Source of the DNA: Pseudomonas wuhanensis
Lineage (GTDB): Bacteria > Pseudomonadota > Gammaproteobacteria > Pseudomonadales > Pseudomonadaceae
Direction: 5' to 3'
NCBI RefSeq assembly: GCF_030687395.1
Contig: NZ_CP117430.1
Span: 2,728,001-2,792,000 of the forward strand
Length of the DNA stretch: 64,000 nt
Part shown: one piece after another, positions 8,472-17,451 of the stretch
Layout: each line of letters opens with the position of its first letter
Position numbering within the stretch: the first letter of the stretch is position 1
Position numbers and translations under genes: made by a program
Notes under the pieces: generated by a model
Database searches by the model: none
Told to the model about the DNA's origin: nothing
Seen by the model: the letters and a program-made list of their open reading frames with translations, nothing else

Positions 8472-9620
8472 ATGCTTGCAACAGCCATTGAATCGATCGA
8501 GACGATCATCGTCGATCTGCCGACCATTCGCCCGCACAAGCTGGCGATGCACACGATGCAGAACCAGACCCTGGTGATCATTCGTGTGCGCTGTGCCGAT
8601 GGCATTGAGGGTGTCGGTGAGTCGACCACCATTGGCGGTCTGGCCTACGGCAACGAAAGCCCGGACAGCATCAAGACCAATATCGACAAGCACTTCGCGC
8701 CACTATTGATTGGCCAGGACAGCGGCAATGTGAATGCCGCGATGTTGCGCCTGGAGCGCAGCATTCGTGGCAACACCTTCGCCAAATCGGGTATCGAAAG
8801 CGCCTTGCTCGACGCCCAGGGCAAGCGCCTGGGCCTGCCAGTCAGCGAGTTGCTTGGCGGCCGGGTTCGCGACGCGCTGCCAGTGGTCTGGACCCTGGCC
8901 AGCGGCGACACCGCCAAAGACATCGCCGAAGCGGAAAAAATGCTCGACCTGCGCCGCCATCGAATCTTCAAACTGAAAATCGGCGCCGGCGAGGTCAACC
9001 GCGACCTGGCCCACGTCATTGCGATCAAAAAGGCCTTGGGCGATCGCGCCAGCGTGCGGGTCGATGTCAATCAGGCCTGGGACGAAGCGATCGCGCTACG
9101 GGCCTGCCGGATTCTCGGAAGCAACGGTATCGATCTGATCGAACAACCGATCTCGCGCAACAACCGTGCCGGCATGGTGCGTCTGAATGCCATGAGCCCG
9201 GCGCCGATCATGGCCGATGAGTCCATCGAATGCGTAGAGGACGCCTTCAACCTGGCGCGCGAGGGCGCCGCTTCGGTATTCGCCCTCAAAATCGCCAAGA
9301 ACGGCGGCCCACGCGCCGTGCTGCGAACCGCCGCGATTGCCGAGGCGGCCGGTATCGGCCTGTACGGTGGCACCATGCTCGAAGGCGGCATCGGCACGCT
9401 GGCCTCGGCCCATGCCTTTGTCACGCTGAACACACTGGGCTGGGACACCGAGCTGTTCGGCCCGCTGCTGCTCACCGAAGACATCCTCATCGAGCCATTG
9501 GTCTACCGCGATTTCCAACTGCACGTCCCGTCAACACCGGGGTTGGGCCTGAGCCTGGACGAAGAGCGCCTGGCGTTTTTCCGCCGGGATAAGACAACCA
9601 CTGCCGTTCATCAAGCCTGA
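8472..9620 (+). CDS. catB: Muconate cycloisomerase, CatB
   Basis: 382 residues, enolase superfamily. The catalytic set is complete and in the usual numbering: Lys167 and Lys169 in FKLKIG, metal ligands Asp198, Glu224 and Asp249, and Lys273. It converts cis,cis-muconate to (+)-muconolactone in the catechol branch of the beta-ketoadipate pathway, in the cytoplasm. First gene of catBCA. catC follows after ten bases. Confidence 0.96.
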   Translation: MLATAIESIETIIVDLPTIRPHKLAMHTMQNQTLVIIRVRCADGIEGVGESTTIGGLAYGNESPDSIKTNIDKHFAPLLIGQDSGNVNAAMLRLERSIRGNTFAKSGIESALLDAQGKRLGLPVSELLGGRVRDALPVVWTLASGDTAKDIAEAEKMLDLRRHRIFKLKIGAGEVNRDLAHVIAIKKALGDRASVRVDVNQAWDEAIALRACRILGSNGIDLIEQPISRNNRAGMVRLNAMSPAPIMADESIECVEDAFNLAREGAASVFALKIAKNGGPRAVLRTAAIAEAAGIGLYGGTMLEGGIGTLASAHAFVTLNTLGWDTELFGPLLLTEDILIEPLVYRDFQLHVPSTPGLGLSLDEERLAFFRRDKTTTAVHQA

Positions 9621-9630
9621 GGAGGGCATC

Positions 9631-9921
9631 ATGCTGTTTCACGTAAAAATGACTGTGAATTTACCGGTCGACATGAACCCGGAACGCGCCGCTCAGCTCA
9701 AGGCCGACGAAAAAGCCCTGGCCCAGCGCCTGCAAGAGCAAGGCAAGTGGCGTCATCTGTGGCGCATCGCCGGGCTCTATGCCAATTACAGCGTGTTCGA
9801 TGTCGACAGCGTTCAGGAACTGCACGACCTGCTGATGCAATTGCCGCTTTACCCGTACATGGCGATCGAAGTCACCGCGATGTGCCGGCATCCTTCTTCC
9901 ATTCGCGAGGATGACCGCTGA
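9631..9921 (+). CDS. catC: Muconolactone delta-isomerase, CatC
   Basis: 96 residues, the family's full length, beginning MLFHVKMTVNLPVDM. It isomerises muconolactone to beta-ketoadipate enol-lactone as a decamer of small ferredoxin-like subunits. A GAGG ribosome site lies just before the ATG. It sits between catB and catA in one operon. Confidence 0.95.
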   Translation: MLFHVKMTVNLPVDMNPERAAQLKADEKALAQRLQEQGKWRHLWRIAGLYANYSVFDVDSVQELHDLLMQLPLYPYMAIEVTAMCRHPSSIREDDR

Positions 9922-9972
9922 ACCCAGCCTGTTCAGTTCGCTACGCTAATAATTACAAGATGAGGAACCACC

Positions 9973-10902
9973 ATGAACGTCAAGATTTCCCACACTGCCA
10001 GTGTCCAGAAGTTTCTCGAAGAGGCCAGCGGCCTGCTCAATGACGCCGGCGATCCGCGGGTCAAGGCGCTGGTTTATCGCATCCTGCGCGATTCGGTGAA
10101 CATCATCGAAGACCTGGCCGTGACCCCGGAAGAATTCTGGAAAGCCGTCAACTACCTCAACGTGCTGGGCGCGCGGCAGGAGGCCGGTCTGTTGGTGGCC
10201 GGGCTTGGTCTTGAGCATTACCTCGACCTGCTGATGGACGCCGAAGACGAGCAGGCCGGCAAATCCGGCGGCACCCCGCGGACCATCGAAGGGCCGCTGT
10301 ATGTGGCCGGCGCACCGCTGTCGAACTTCGAAGCGCGGCTGGACGATGGCGTCGATCCGGGCGTCGTTTTGTTCATGCAAGGTCAGGTGCTCAACACCGC
10401 TGGCGAACCGCTGGCCGGGGCGGTAGTGGATGTCTGGCACGCCAATACCGGCGGCACCTATTCGTATTTCGACACCGCCCAGTCCGAGTTCAACCTGCGT
10501 CGCAGGATTGTCACCGATGCCGAGGGTCGCTACCGCTTCCGTAGCATCGTGCCGTCGGGCTACGGTTGCCCGCCGGACGGTCCAACCCAGCAATTGCTCG
10601 ATCAACTGGGCCGTCATGGCCAGCGGCCGGCACACATTCACTTCTTCATTTCGGCGCCGGATCATCGTCACCTGACCACCCAGATCAACCTCGATGGCGA
10701 TCAGTACCTGCATGACGATTTCGCCTACGCCACCCGTGACGAACTGATCGCCAAAATCACTTTCAGTGACGATCCGCAGCGTGCGGCGGCTCATGGTGTC
10801 AGCGGTCGTTTTGCCGAAATCGATTTCGATTTCACCCTGCAGTCGTCCGCTCAGCCAGAGGAGCAGCAACGCCACGAACGGGTTCGCGCGCTCGAGGACT
10901 GA
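9973..10902 (+). CDS. catA: Catechol 1,2-dioxygenase, CatA
   Basis: 309 residues, intradiol dioxygenase. An N-terminal helical dimerisation domain (about 1-100) precedes the beta-sandwich catalytic domain. The Fe(III) ligands are visible as a Tyr in GGTYSYFD (163 or 165), Tyr197, and His221/His223 in PAHIHFF. It cleaves catechol, the product of the ben genes, to cis,cis-muconate with O2. A GAGGAACC ribosome site precedes the ATG. It ends the cat operon. Confidence 0.96.
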   Translation: MNVKISHTASVQKFLEEASGLLNDAGDPRVKALVYRILRDSVNIIEDLAVTPEEFWKAVNYLNVLGARQEAGLLVAGLGLEHYLDLLMDAEDEQAGKSGGTPRTIEGPLYVAGAPLSNFEARLDDGVDPGVVLFMQGQVLNTAGEPLAGAVVDVWHANTGGTYSYFDTAQSEFNLRRRIVTDAEGRYRFRSIVPSGYGCPPDGPTQQLLDQLGRHGQRPAHIHFFISAPDHRHLTTQINLDGDQYLHDDFAYATRDELIAKITFSDDPQRAAAHGVSGRFAEIDFDFTLQSSAQPEEQQRHERVRALED

Positions 10903-10923
10903 TACCCTCGACCCGCCGAACCG

Positions 10924-10957
10924 GGCCGCGAGATAACCGACCGTTTATCTCGTGGCC
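10924..10957 (+). terminator. Hairpin after catA, probable terminator
   Basis: A 13-bp inverted repeat, GGCCGCGAGATAA pairing with TTATCTCGTGGCC, with a short loop, lies 20 bases after the catA stop. The tail (TTCTGTGTTTC) is only moderately U-rich, so termination may be partial. Confidence 0.6.
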
Positions 10958-10981
10958 TTCTGTGTTTCGGCCAGAGCACCG

Positions 10982-11141
10982 AGTGTCCTGTCTCACAAAT
11001 ACTGTTCCTTTTTGACGGCGTCTGTTGCCGTCATGCTGCGTTACCGCTCCTCGCCATAGCTGGCTATGACTCGTCGCGGTGCCTTGCCTGACGACAACAG
11101 CCACTCGTCAAAAGAGGAACGTATTTGTGAGACAGGACACT
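10982..11141. mobile_element. 160-bp MITE-like element with long terminal inverted repeats
   Basis: The element begins AGTGTCCTGTCTCACAAATA and ends with the reverse complement of that sequence. The terminal repeats stay nearly identical for about 35 bases (GTTCC and TTTTGACG included), and the interior is also imperfectly palindromic around CCATAGCTGGCTATG. It encodes no transposase. No clear target duplication is visible. It lies between catA and benR, ending 41 bases before the benR start. It is probably a non-autonomous element mobilised in trans. Confidence 0.75.
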
Positions 11142-11182
11142 ACAATGGCGGCGCCACTGATAACAACAATGAGAGTGATCCG

Positions 11183-12142
11183 ATGATGCAAGCGCAATTG
11201 TTGAGTCATCGCAGCAGAGTCTTCGACCATGCCGACCCGTACGAGGTATCTGGCTACGTCAATCAGCACGTCGGCAACCATTGCCTGCAGATGCCCAGGG
11301 TCGGTCGACCGCTGGCCAGCCTCGATCATCGCAAGTTTGCCAGCCTCGATCTGTGCCGCATCAGTTACGGCGCCAGCGTGCGGGTCACCTCAGGCGCGCT
11401 GGACAGCATCTATCACTTGCAGGTGCTGCTGCGCGGCAACTGCCTGTGGCGCGGCCATGGTCAGGAACATTACTTTGCGCCTGGCGAGTTGCTGCTGATC
11501 AACCCGGACGATCCGGTGGATCTGACCTATTCCAGTGATTGCGAAAAATTCATCCTGAAAGTTCCCACCCGGCTGTTGGAGTCGGTGTGCGAGGAGCAGC
11601 GCTGGCGGTATCCGGGGCAGGGCGTGCGGTTTCTGGAGAACCGTTATCAGCTCAATGAGCTGGAAGGTTTCGTCGGTCTGCTGGCGATGATTTGCCAGGA
11701 GGCGGAAGCCGCCGAGCCGATTCCCCGGGTGCAGGAGCACTATGCGCAAATCGTTGTCAGCAAAATGCTCGGCCTGATGAAGACCAACGTCATGCGCACC
11801 GATCCCGGCTCAGCCTCGGCGACGTTCGAGGCGCTGGTCGATTACATCGCGTGCAACCTCAAGCAGGACATCGACAGCGAAGAACTGGCGCGCCAGGCGC
11901 GGATGAGCCTGCGTTCGCTGTATGGCTTGTTCGAACGCAACGCGGGGGACACGCCGAAAAACTACATCCGGCAGAAAAAGCTCGAACGCATTCACGCCAA
12001 CCTGAGCGACCCGACCTGCAACGTGCGCAACGTCACGGAAGTGGCCATGGATTATGGCTTTTTGCACCTGGGCCGGTTCTCCGACAGCTACCGCAAACAG
12101 TTCGGCGAATTGCCGTCGGACACCCTCAAGCGCCGGCACTGA
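11183..12142 (+). CDS. benR: AraC/XylS-type activator of benzoate degradation, BenR
   Basis: 319 residues from ATG 11183 (a second ATG follows at once), after GAGAGTG. The N-terminal effector and dimerisation domain (about 1-200) resembles the AraC_binding_2 type found in XylS/BenR. The C-terminal domain (about 215-319) has two helix-turn-helix units (DSEELARQARMSLRSLYGLF and VTEVAMDYGFLHLGRFSDSY). Its gene is directly upstream of benABCD and two XylS-type sites precede benA, so benzoate-dependent activation of benA is the likely job. A longer frame upstream reads through the MITE-like element and is not credible. Confidence 0.88.
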   Translation: MMQAQLLSHRSRVFDHADPYEVSGYVNQHVGNHCLQMPRVGRPLASLDHRKFASLDLCRISYGASVRVTSGALDSIYHLQVLLRGNCLWRGHGQEHYFAPGELLLINPDDPVDLTYSSDCEKFILKVPTRLLESVCEEQRWRYPGQGVRFLENRYQLNELEGFVGLLAMICQEAEAAEPIPRVQEHYAQIVVSKMLGLMKTNVMRTDPGSASATFEALVDYIACNLKQDIDSEELARQARMSLRSLYGLFERNAGDTPKNYIRQKKLERIHANLSDPTCNVRNVTEVAMDYGFLHLGRFSDSYRKQFGELPSDTLKRRH

Positions 12143-12169
12143 CCACACAGGCGCCGCCCACCGTTATTT

Positions 12170-12281
12170 GATCGTTCCCACGCTCCCGCGTGGGAATGCC
12201 TCAACGGACGCTCTGCGTTCGGCTCTGGAAGGGACGCGGAGCGTCCCGGGCTGCATTCCCACGCAGAGCGTGGGAACGATC
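12170..12281. repeat. Palindromic intergenic repeat between benR and benA
   Basis: A 112-base interrupted palindrome whose outer arms read GATCGTTCCCACGCTC and GAGCGTGGGAACGATC (one arm base differs in flanking). An inner pair is GACGCTCTGCG / GACGCGGAGCGTC. It is of the dispersed Pseudomonas intergenic type and ends just before the BenR operators. Confidence 0.75.
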
Positions 12282-12288
12282 ATCACTC

Positions 12289-12324
12289 TGCACAAAACGG
12301 ATACAGGTCTGCACCCCGCGGATA
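12289..12324 (+). promoter_or_regulatory. Tandem BenR/XylS operators at the benA promoter
   Basis: Two direct repeats, TGCACAAAACGGATA (12289-12303) and TGCACCCCGCGGATA (12310-12324), both fit TGCA-N6-GGNTA. Their 21-bp period is the arrangement known for XylS at the TOL Pm promoter. A TAGCAT hexamer at 12346-12351 is a reasonable -10. This is the site expected for BenR with benzoate. Confidence 0.85.
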
Positions 12325-12387
12325 GTCCACCCCGTCCCCTCGTCCTAGCATGGCCCTGCCTGAATAAAAACAATGGAGGCGGCGGCC

Positions 12388-13749
12388 ATGACCCTGCGAC
12401 CCGAATACCTTCACTCCCTGCTTGAAGAAGACCCTGAGCAGGGCATCTATCGCTGCAAGCGCGAGATGTTCACCGATCCGCGGCTGTTCGACCTCGAGAT
12501 GGAACACATCTTTGAAGGCAACTGGCTGTACCTTGCGCATGAAAGCCAGATCCCCAACAACAACGATTTCTACACCACCACCATGGGGCGCCAGTCGATC
12601 TTCATCGCGCGCAACAAGGACGGTGAGTTGAACGCCTTTATCAATGCGTGCAGCCACCGCGGGGCGATGCTCTGCCGGCACAAGACCGGCAACAAGAGCT
12701 CCTACACCTGCCCATTCCACGGCTGGACCTTCAACAACTCCGGCAAGTTGCTCAAGGTCAAGGACCCGGCGGCGGCCGGTTACCCGGCGAGCTTCAATTG
12801 CGAAGGCTCCCACGACCTGACCAAAGTCGCGCGTTTCGAATCCTATCGCGGCTTCCTGTTCGGCAGCCTCAAGGCCGACGTGGTGCCGTTGGTGGAGCAC
12901 CTGGGCGAGTCGGCGAAGATCATCGACATGATCGTCGACCAGTCCGCCGATGGCCTGGAAGTGCTGCGCGGTTCCTCCAGCTACATCTACGAAGGTAACT
13001 GGAAACTCACCGCCGAAAACGGTGCCGACGGCTATCACGTCAGCTCCGTGCACTGGAACTACGCCGCAACCCAGAACCAGCGCAAACAGCGCGAAGCCGG
13101 CGATTGCAATCCGACCATGAGCGCCGGCACCTGGGCCAAGCAGGGCGGTGGTTTCTATTCCTTCGACAAGGGCCACATGCTGCTCTGGACCCGTTGGTCC
13201 AACCCCGAGGACCGTCCGCTGTATGAGCGTCGCGACGAGTTGGCCCGGGACTTCGGCCAGGCCCGCGCCGACTGGATGATCGAGAACTCGCGCAACCTGT
13301 GCCTGTACCCGAACGTGTACCTGATGGATCAGTTCAGCTCGCAGATTCGCATCGCCCGGCCGATCTCGGTCAACCGCACCGAAATCACCATTTACTGCAT
13401 CGCCCCCAAAGGCGAAAGCGACCACGCCCGTTCTAGCCGGATTCGTCAGTACGAGGATTTCTTCAACGTCAGCGGCATGGCGACCCCGGACGATCTGGAA
13501 GAGTTTCGCTCCTGCCAGACGGGTTACCAGGGCAGCGTCACCGCCTGGAACGACATGTCCCGTGGCGCCGAGCACTGGGTGGAAGGCGCCGATGACGCGG
13601 CCAAGGAGATCGACCTGCATCCGCTGCTCAGCGGCGTGCGCACCGAAGACGAAGGCTTGTTCGTGCTGCAACACAAATATTGGCAGCAGACCATGCTCAA
13701 GGCCCTGGCTGCCGAACAGTCCGAACTGATTGCAGTGGAGGCCGTGTAA
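12388..13749 (+). CDS. benA: Benzoate 1,2-dioxygenase large (alpha) subunit, BenA
   Basis: 453 residues. The Rieske [2Fe-2S] ligands are Cys88, His90, Cys108 and His111 (CSHRG...CPFHGW). The mononuclear iron site shows Asp214, His217 and His222 in [12 protein letters not shown]. With BenB and the BenC reductase it dihydroxylates benzoate to the cis-diol carboxylate using O2 and NADH. The N-terminus ([20 protein letters not shown]) matches BenA rather than AntA or XylX closely, from memory of the family. GGAGG precedes the ATG. The stop overlaps benB by one base. Confidence 0.95.
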   Translation: MTLRPEYLHSLLEEDPEQGIYRCKREMFTDPRLFDLEMEHIFEGNWLYLAHESQIPNNNDFYTTTMGRQSIFIARNKDGELNAFINACSHRGAMLCRHKTGNKSSYTCPFHGWTFNNSGKLLKVKDPAAAGYPASFNCEGSHDLTKVARFESYRGFLFGSLKADVVPLVEHLGESAKIIDMIVDQSADGLEVLRGSSSYIYEGNWKLTAENGADGYHVSSVHWNYAATQNQRKQREAGDCNPTMSAGTWAKQGGGFYSFDKGHMLLWTRWSNPEDRPLYERRDELARDFGQARADWMIENSRNLCLYPNVYLMDQFSSQIRIARPISVNRTEITIYCIAPKGESDHARSSRIRQYEDFFNVSGMATPDDLEEFRSCQTGYQGSVTAWNDMSRGAEHWVEGADDAAKEIDLHPLLSGVRTEDEGLFVLQHKYWQQTMLKALAAEQSELIAVEAV

Positions 13750-14237
13750 TGACTATCACCTATGACGCGGTACGCGATTTCCTCTATCGCGAAGCACGCT
13801 ACCTCGACGACAAGCAATGGGACGACTGGCTGGAGTTGTACGCGCCGGACGCAACCTTCTGGATGCCGTCCTGGGACGACAACGACGAGCTGACTGAAGA
13901 CCCGCAGCGGGAAATTTCGCTGATCTGGTACGGCAACCGCACCGGCCTGGAAGACCGCATCTTCCGCATCAAGACCGAGCGTTCCAGCGCCAGCGTGCCG
14001 GACACCCGCACCTCGCACAACCTCAGCAATATCGAGCTGATCGAACAGGCCGACGGGCTGTGCAAGGTGCGCTTCAACTGGCACACCCTGAGCTTTCGCT
14101 ACAAGACCGTCGACAGCTATTTCGGCAGCAGTTTCTACACCCTCGATGTGCGCGGTGAAAATACGCGGATCTTGGCCAAGAAAGTGATCCTGAAGAACGA
14201 TTACGTTCGCCAGGTGATCGATGTTTACCACCTCTGA
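13749..14237 (+). CDS. benB: Benzoate 1,2-dioxygenase small (beta) subunit, BenB
   Basis: 162 residues, the ring-hydroxylating dioxygenase beta-subunit fold (cystatin-like), with patterns YLDDKQWDDWLELY and RTSHNLSNIEL. It stabilises the alpha3-beta3 hexamer. The ATG overlaps the benA stop codon (TAATG), indicating coupled translation. Confidence 0.95.
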   Translation: MTITYDAVRDFLYREARYLDDKQWDDWLELYAPDATFWMPSWDDNDELTEDPQREISLIWYGNRTGLEDRIFRIKTERSSASVPDTRTSHNLSNIELIEQADGLCKVRFNWHTLSFRYKTVDSYFGSSFYTLDVRGENTRILAKKVILKNDYVRQVIDVYHL

Positions 14238-14247
14238 GGCGGCCGTC

Positions 14248-15261
14248 ATGACTCATTCCATTGCGTTCAATTTTGAAGACGGCGTCACCCGATTCATCGA
14301 CGCCAATGCTGGGGAAACCGTGGCCGATGCTGCGTATCGCCAGGGCATCAATATTCCCCTGGACTGCCGCGACGGCGCCTGCGGCACCTGCAAATGCTTC
14401 GCCGAGGCCGGCCGCTATGACTTGGGCGAGGACTACATTGAAGACGCCCTCAGCGCCGACGAAGCGCAGCAGGGTTTTGTCCTGACCTGCCAGATGCGTG
14501 CGCAGAGCGATTGCGTGGTGCGGGTGCCGGTTTCATCGGATGTCTGCCGTACGCGTCAGGCCAGTTATGACGCGACCATCAGCGCCGTGCGCCAGTTGTC
14601 CGACAGCACCATTGCGCTGTCGATCAAAGGCGAGGCCCTGAGCAAACTGGCGTTTCTGCCGGGGCAGTATGTGAACCTCGGGGTTCCCGGCAGCGAGCAG
14701 ACCCGCGCTTACTCGTTCAGCTCGTTGCAGCGGGACGGTGAGGTGAGTTTTCTGATTCGCAACGTGCCCGGCGGCTTGATGAGCAGCTTCCTGACCGGCA
14801 TGGCCAAGGCGGGCGACAGTATGAGCCTGGCCGGGCCTTTGGGCAGCTTTTACCTGCGCGACATTCGCCGTCCATTGTTGCTGCTGGCCGGTGGCACCGG
14901 ACTGGCGCCGTTTACCGCGATGCTGGAAAGAATCGCCGAACAGGGCAGCGAGCATCCGCTGCATTTGATCTATGGCGTGACCAACGATTTCGACCTGGTG
15001 GAACTCGATCGGCTTGAAGTTTTCGCAGCGCGCATTCCGAACTTCAGCTTCAGCGCCTGCGTGGCCAATCCCGACAGTCGGCACCCGCTCAAGGGCTACG
15101 TGACCCAACACATCGAACCACGGCATTTGAACGATGGCGACGTCGACGTTTACCTGTGCGGCCCGCCGCCGATGGTCGAGGCGGTCAGCCAGTTCATCCG
15201 CGAGCAAGGCATTGCGCCGGTGAACTTCTACTACGAAAAATTTGCCGCCAGCGCGGCCTGA
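14248..15261 (+). CDS. benC: Benzoate 1,2-dioxygenase electron transfer component, BenC
   Basis: 337 residues. An N-terminal plant-type [2Fe-2S] ferredoxin domain (about 1-95; CRDGACGTCKC and a later Cys) is followed by an FAD-binding domain (RAYSFSS) and an NADH-binding domain (LLLAGGTGLAPF, then CGPPPMV). It passes electrons from NADH to the BenAB oxygenase. GAGG lies before the ATG and benB ends ten bases upstream. Confidence 0.95.
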   Translation: MTHSIAFNFEDGVTRFIDANAGETVADAAYRQGINIPLDCRDGACGTCKCFAEAGRYDLGEDYIEDALSADEAQQGFVLTCQMRAQSDCVVRVPVSSDVCRTRQASYDATISAVRQLSDSTIALSIKGEALSKLAFLPGQYVNLGVPGSEQTRAYSFSSLQRDGEVSFLIRNVPGGLMSSFLTGMAKAGDSMSLAGPLGSFYLRDIRRPLLLLAGGTGLAPFTAMLERIAEQGSEHPLHLIYGVTNDFDLVELDRLEVFAARIPNFSFSACVANPDSRHPLKGYVTQHIEPRHLNDGDVDVYLCGPPPMVEAVSQFIREQGIAPVNFYYEKFAASAA

Positions 15262-15278
15262 ACCGCGATGAAAATCCT

Positions 15279-15369
15279 GTGGGAGTGTGGCTTGCCCGCG
15301 AAGAATGCACCGCGGTTTGTCAGGCATTTACGCGTCATCGTTCTTCGCGGGCAAGCCACGCTCCCACAG
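15279..15369. repeat. REP pair between benC and benD
   Basis: Two inverted copies of the Pseudomonas REP (GTGGGAGTGTGGCTTGCCCG and its complement) flank about 40 bases. The transcript of this gap would fold into a long hairpin, which may lower expression of benD relative to benABC or protect the benABC message. Confidence 0.85.
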
Positions 15370-15417
15370 GTTCTCTCACAGGACTACCAGACCGGCATCC
15401 GTCGTCACGAGGTACAC

Positions 15418-16191
15418 ATGAACAGATTCCACAAAAAAGTCGCGCTGATCACCGGCGCTGCCCAGGGCATCGGCCGGCGTGTGGCTGAACGCATGGCCGC
15501 CGAAGGTGCGCGGTTGATTCTGGTCGACCGCTCCGATCTGGTGTTCGAACTCCAGAAGGAATTGGGTCAGAGCAGCCAGGTGCTCGCCCTGACCGCCGAC
15601 CTTGAGCAATACAGCGAATGCAGCCGTGTGATGCGTACCGCTGTCGAGCGTTTTGATCGCCTCGATGTGCTGGTCAACAACGTTGGCGGCACGATCTGGG
15701 CCAAGCCTTTCGAGCACTATGAAGAGGCGCAGATCGAGGCCGAAGTCCGCCGCTCATTGTTCCCGACATTATGGTGCTGCCATGCCGCGCTGCCGTTCAT
15801 GCTCGAACAAGGCAGCGGCGCCATCGTCAACGTTTCGTCCATTGCGACCCGCAGCGTCAATCGCGTGCCGTACGGTGCGGCGAAGGGCGGGGTCAATGCG
15901 CTGACCGCTTGTCTGGCATTCGAAACCGCCGGTCGTGGCGTGCGGGTCAATGCGACTGCCCCCGGTGGCACCGAGGCGCCGCCACGGCTTATCCCGCGCA
16001 ACACCGCGCAGCAAACGGCTCAGGAAAAACTCTGGTATCAGCAGATTGTCGACCAGACCCTCGACAGCAGTTTGATGAAGCGCTATGGCACGCTGGATGA
16101 GCAGGCAAGCGCTATCCTGTTTCTGGCCAGCGATGAAGCCTCCTACATCACCGGCATGATCATGCCGGTCGGTGGCGGTGATCTGGGCTGA
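15418..16191 (+). CDS. benD: Benzoate cis-diol dehydrogenase, BenD
   Basis: 257 residues, classical short-chain dehydrogenase. The cofactor motif is TGAAQGIG near residue 14, and the catalytic Ser and YGAAKG motif (Tyr-x3-Lys) are present. It oxidises and decarboxylates the benzoate cis-diol to catechol with NAD+, which feeds CatA. The ATG at 15418 follows ACGAGG. In-frame upstream Met codons fall in the REP pair and are rejected. Confidence 0.93.
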   Translation: MNRFHKKVALITGAAQGIGRRVAERMAAEGARLILVDRSDLVFELQKELGQSSQVLALTADLEQYSECSRVMRTAVERFDRLDVLVNNVGGTIWAKPFEHYEEAQIEAEVRRSLFPTLWCCHAALPFMLEQGSGAIVNVSSIATRSVNRVPYGAAKGGVNALTACLAFETAGRGVRVNATAPGGTEAPPRLIPRNTAQQTAQEKLWYQQIVDQTLDSSLMKRYGTLDEQASAILFLASDEASYITGMIMPVGGGDLG

Positions 16192-16221
16192 CCTTTCAGG
16201 GGGGACGTCGGCTGCGATGAG

Positions 16222-16584
16222 CTACAAGCGACGCTGAAACGCTTTGACGATTCTGAGCGTGGCGTCGCTTGTGTTCAGGTTCTGGACGGCGTCCAGCGGG
16301 TACCAGATGCAGTCGCAGATTTCATTCTGCGGCCGCGCCTCGGCCACGTTTATGACCGATGCCTCGTAGACATGATGCCGGGTGCTGATCGTTTCCAGCT
16401 CCATCAAGTACAGCAGGCCGTCGACTCCAAGTCCGGTCTCTTCATAGAGCTCTCTTATGGCCGCGCCCGCGATGGTTTCGCCACGCTCGATTTTTCCGCC
16501 CGGCAGGGTCCAGCGCCCCCTGGGTTTGCGCACCAGGAGAATATGCCGGTCCTGCTCGCAAATGACGGTTGCACGTACTTTCAT
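16222..16584 (-). CDS. NUDIX hydrolase
   Basis: 120 residues. The Nudix box is complete ([20 protein letters not shown] followed by ETGL), within a small beta-alpha-beta hydrolase fold. It would cleave a nucleoside diphosphate linked to another group, substrate unknown. It is convergent with benD and has only a weak ribosome site. Confidence 0.85.
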   Translation of the reverse strand: MKVRATVICEQDRHILLVRKPRGRWTLPGGKIERGETIAGAAIRELYEETGLGVDGLLYLMELETISTRHHVYEASVINVAEARPQNEICDCIWYPLDAVQNLNTSDATLRIVKAFQRRL

Positions 16585-16805
16585 GGGTTACCCGACTGCT
16601 GTATGTCACAAAACAGTCATAAAAATGCAATATTCAGACCGAAACCCGCAGAACTGTCTGCTTCAAGGGTTGGAGTCGACAGGGCGGCTGAAAGTGCAAT
16701 GAAATGCCGGAATCCTGACACGACGTCTGGTTGGCACTTCGGTGAAGGTCGGGTGTAAGGTAGTTGAGTTGATCCAGGACTATCACTGCCGAAATGGAGG
16801 TGACT

Positions 16806-17024
16806 ATGAGCGTTCCGATGCTGACTAAAATGCACATGAATGGCTATGACGTACTCAGCGTGAACAACGGCCCCTGGCGGGTGTGCACCAAAGGTGACCG
16901 GCTGGGAGCCTTTGGCAGCAGAGAGGAAGCACTGGCCTATGCGGCTTCGCTTCCCGCCTACAGAGCCCGGTCGGGTAAAGCGTCGCGTAGCCACAAATCA
17001 GAAAGCCAGAAATCAGACAAATAG
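16806..17024 (+). CDS. Small conserved-type hypothetical protein (72 aa)
   Basis: 72 residues after a strong ribosome site (AATGGAGGTGACT). The middle part (YDVLSVNNGPWRVCTKGDRL followed by FGSREEALAYA) resembles the compact beta-beta-alpha pattern of DUF2188-like proteins. The C-terminal 20 residues are Ser/Lys-rich and probably disordered. A terminator follows directly. Function unknown. Confidence 0.65.
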   Translation: MSVPMLTKMHMNGYDVLSVNNGPWRVCTKGDRLGAFGSREEALAYAASLPAYRARSGKASRSHKSESQKSDK

Positions 17025-17032
17025 TGCCCTTG

Positions 17033-17056
17033 AAGCCCCGGTACGCCGGGGCTTTT
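17033..17056 (+). terminator. Rho-independent terminator
   Basis: Stem AAGCCCCGG / CCGGGGCTT with a short loop followed by TTAATT, nine bases after the 72-residue gene. It may also serve osmE from the other side. Confidence 0.85.
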
Positions 17057-17077
17057 AATTGCTGTCAGGCGTGGAGA

Positions 17078-17440
17078 TCAGTAACCGCCGCCACCCATCC
17101 CGCCCGTGGAGGGGGAATACTCTCTGGCTTTTTGTTGGGCACGACTCCATTGCGCGCAGGTCATGAAACTTTTGTGGTCGACCTTGCCCTGGCTGTCGAA
17201 ACTGACGTTATACGGCTGCTGATGGCCGGCCTGGGTCAGCTTGTAGTCAAAGCAGGTGCCAGGTTCTACCGTGCGCTGAGTTATCGATAAAGGCTGGCCG
17301 CCAATCTGCTGGACTTGATCCTTGCTCATGCCGGTCTCGACCTTGGCGACCAGCGGTTGGTCTCGATAAATCTGTGAATCCGTATTACAACCACCTGACG
17401 CCGCCAGCACGGCAATCAGCGCGCAAAGAGGCTTGTTCAT
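17078..17440 (-). CDS. osmE: OsmE-like outer membrane lipoprotein (SmpA/BamE-type fold)
   Basis: 120 residues. A signal peptide ends at a lipobox-like ASGGC (Cys18), followed by a BamE/OmlA-type domain with VETGMSKDQVQQIGGQP. The PGTCFDYKLTQAGHQQPYNV and FMTCAQ segments with paired Cys are typical of osmotically inducible lipoprotein OsmE in Pseudomonas. The role is envelope stress related, exact function unknown. The Gly/Tyr-rich tail (GGMGGGGY) is unusual. Confidence 0.78.
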   Translation of the reverse strand: MNKPLCALIAVLAASGGCNTDSQIYRDQPLVAKVETGMSKDQVQQIGGQPLSITQRTVEPGTCFDYKLTQAGHQQPYNVSFDSQGKVDHKSFMTCAQWSRAQQKAREYSPSTGGMGGGGY

Positions 17441-17451
17441 GACAGCGCTCT

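Noticed and set aside
11066..11182. Longer N-terminus of BenR
   Set aside because: The extra 39 codons are translated from the MITE-like element; the ATG at 11183 has a ribosome site and gives the normal length.
12283..13674. Reverse-strand open frame of about 460 codons opposite benA
   Set aside because: Antisense shadow of a well-supported dioxygenase subunit; no recognisable domain.
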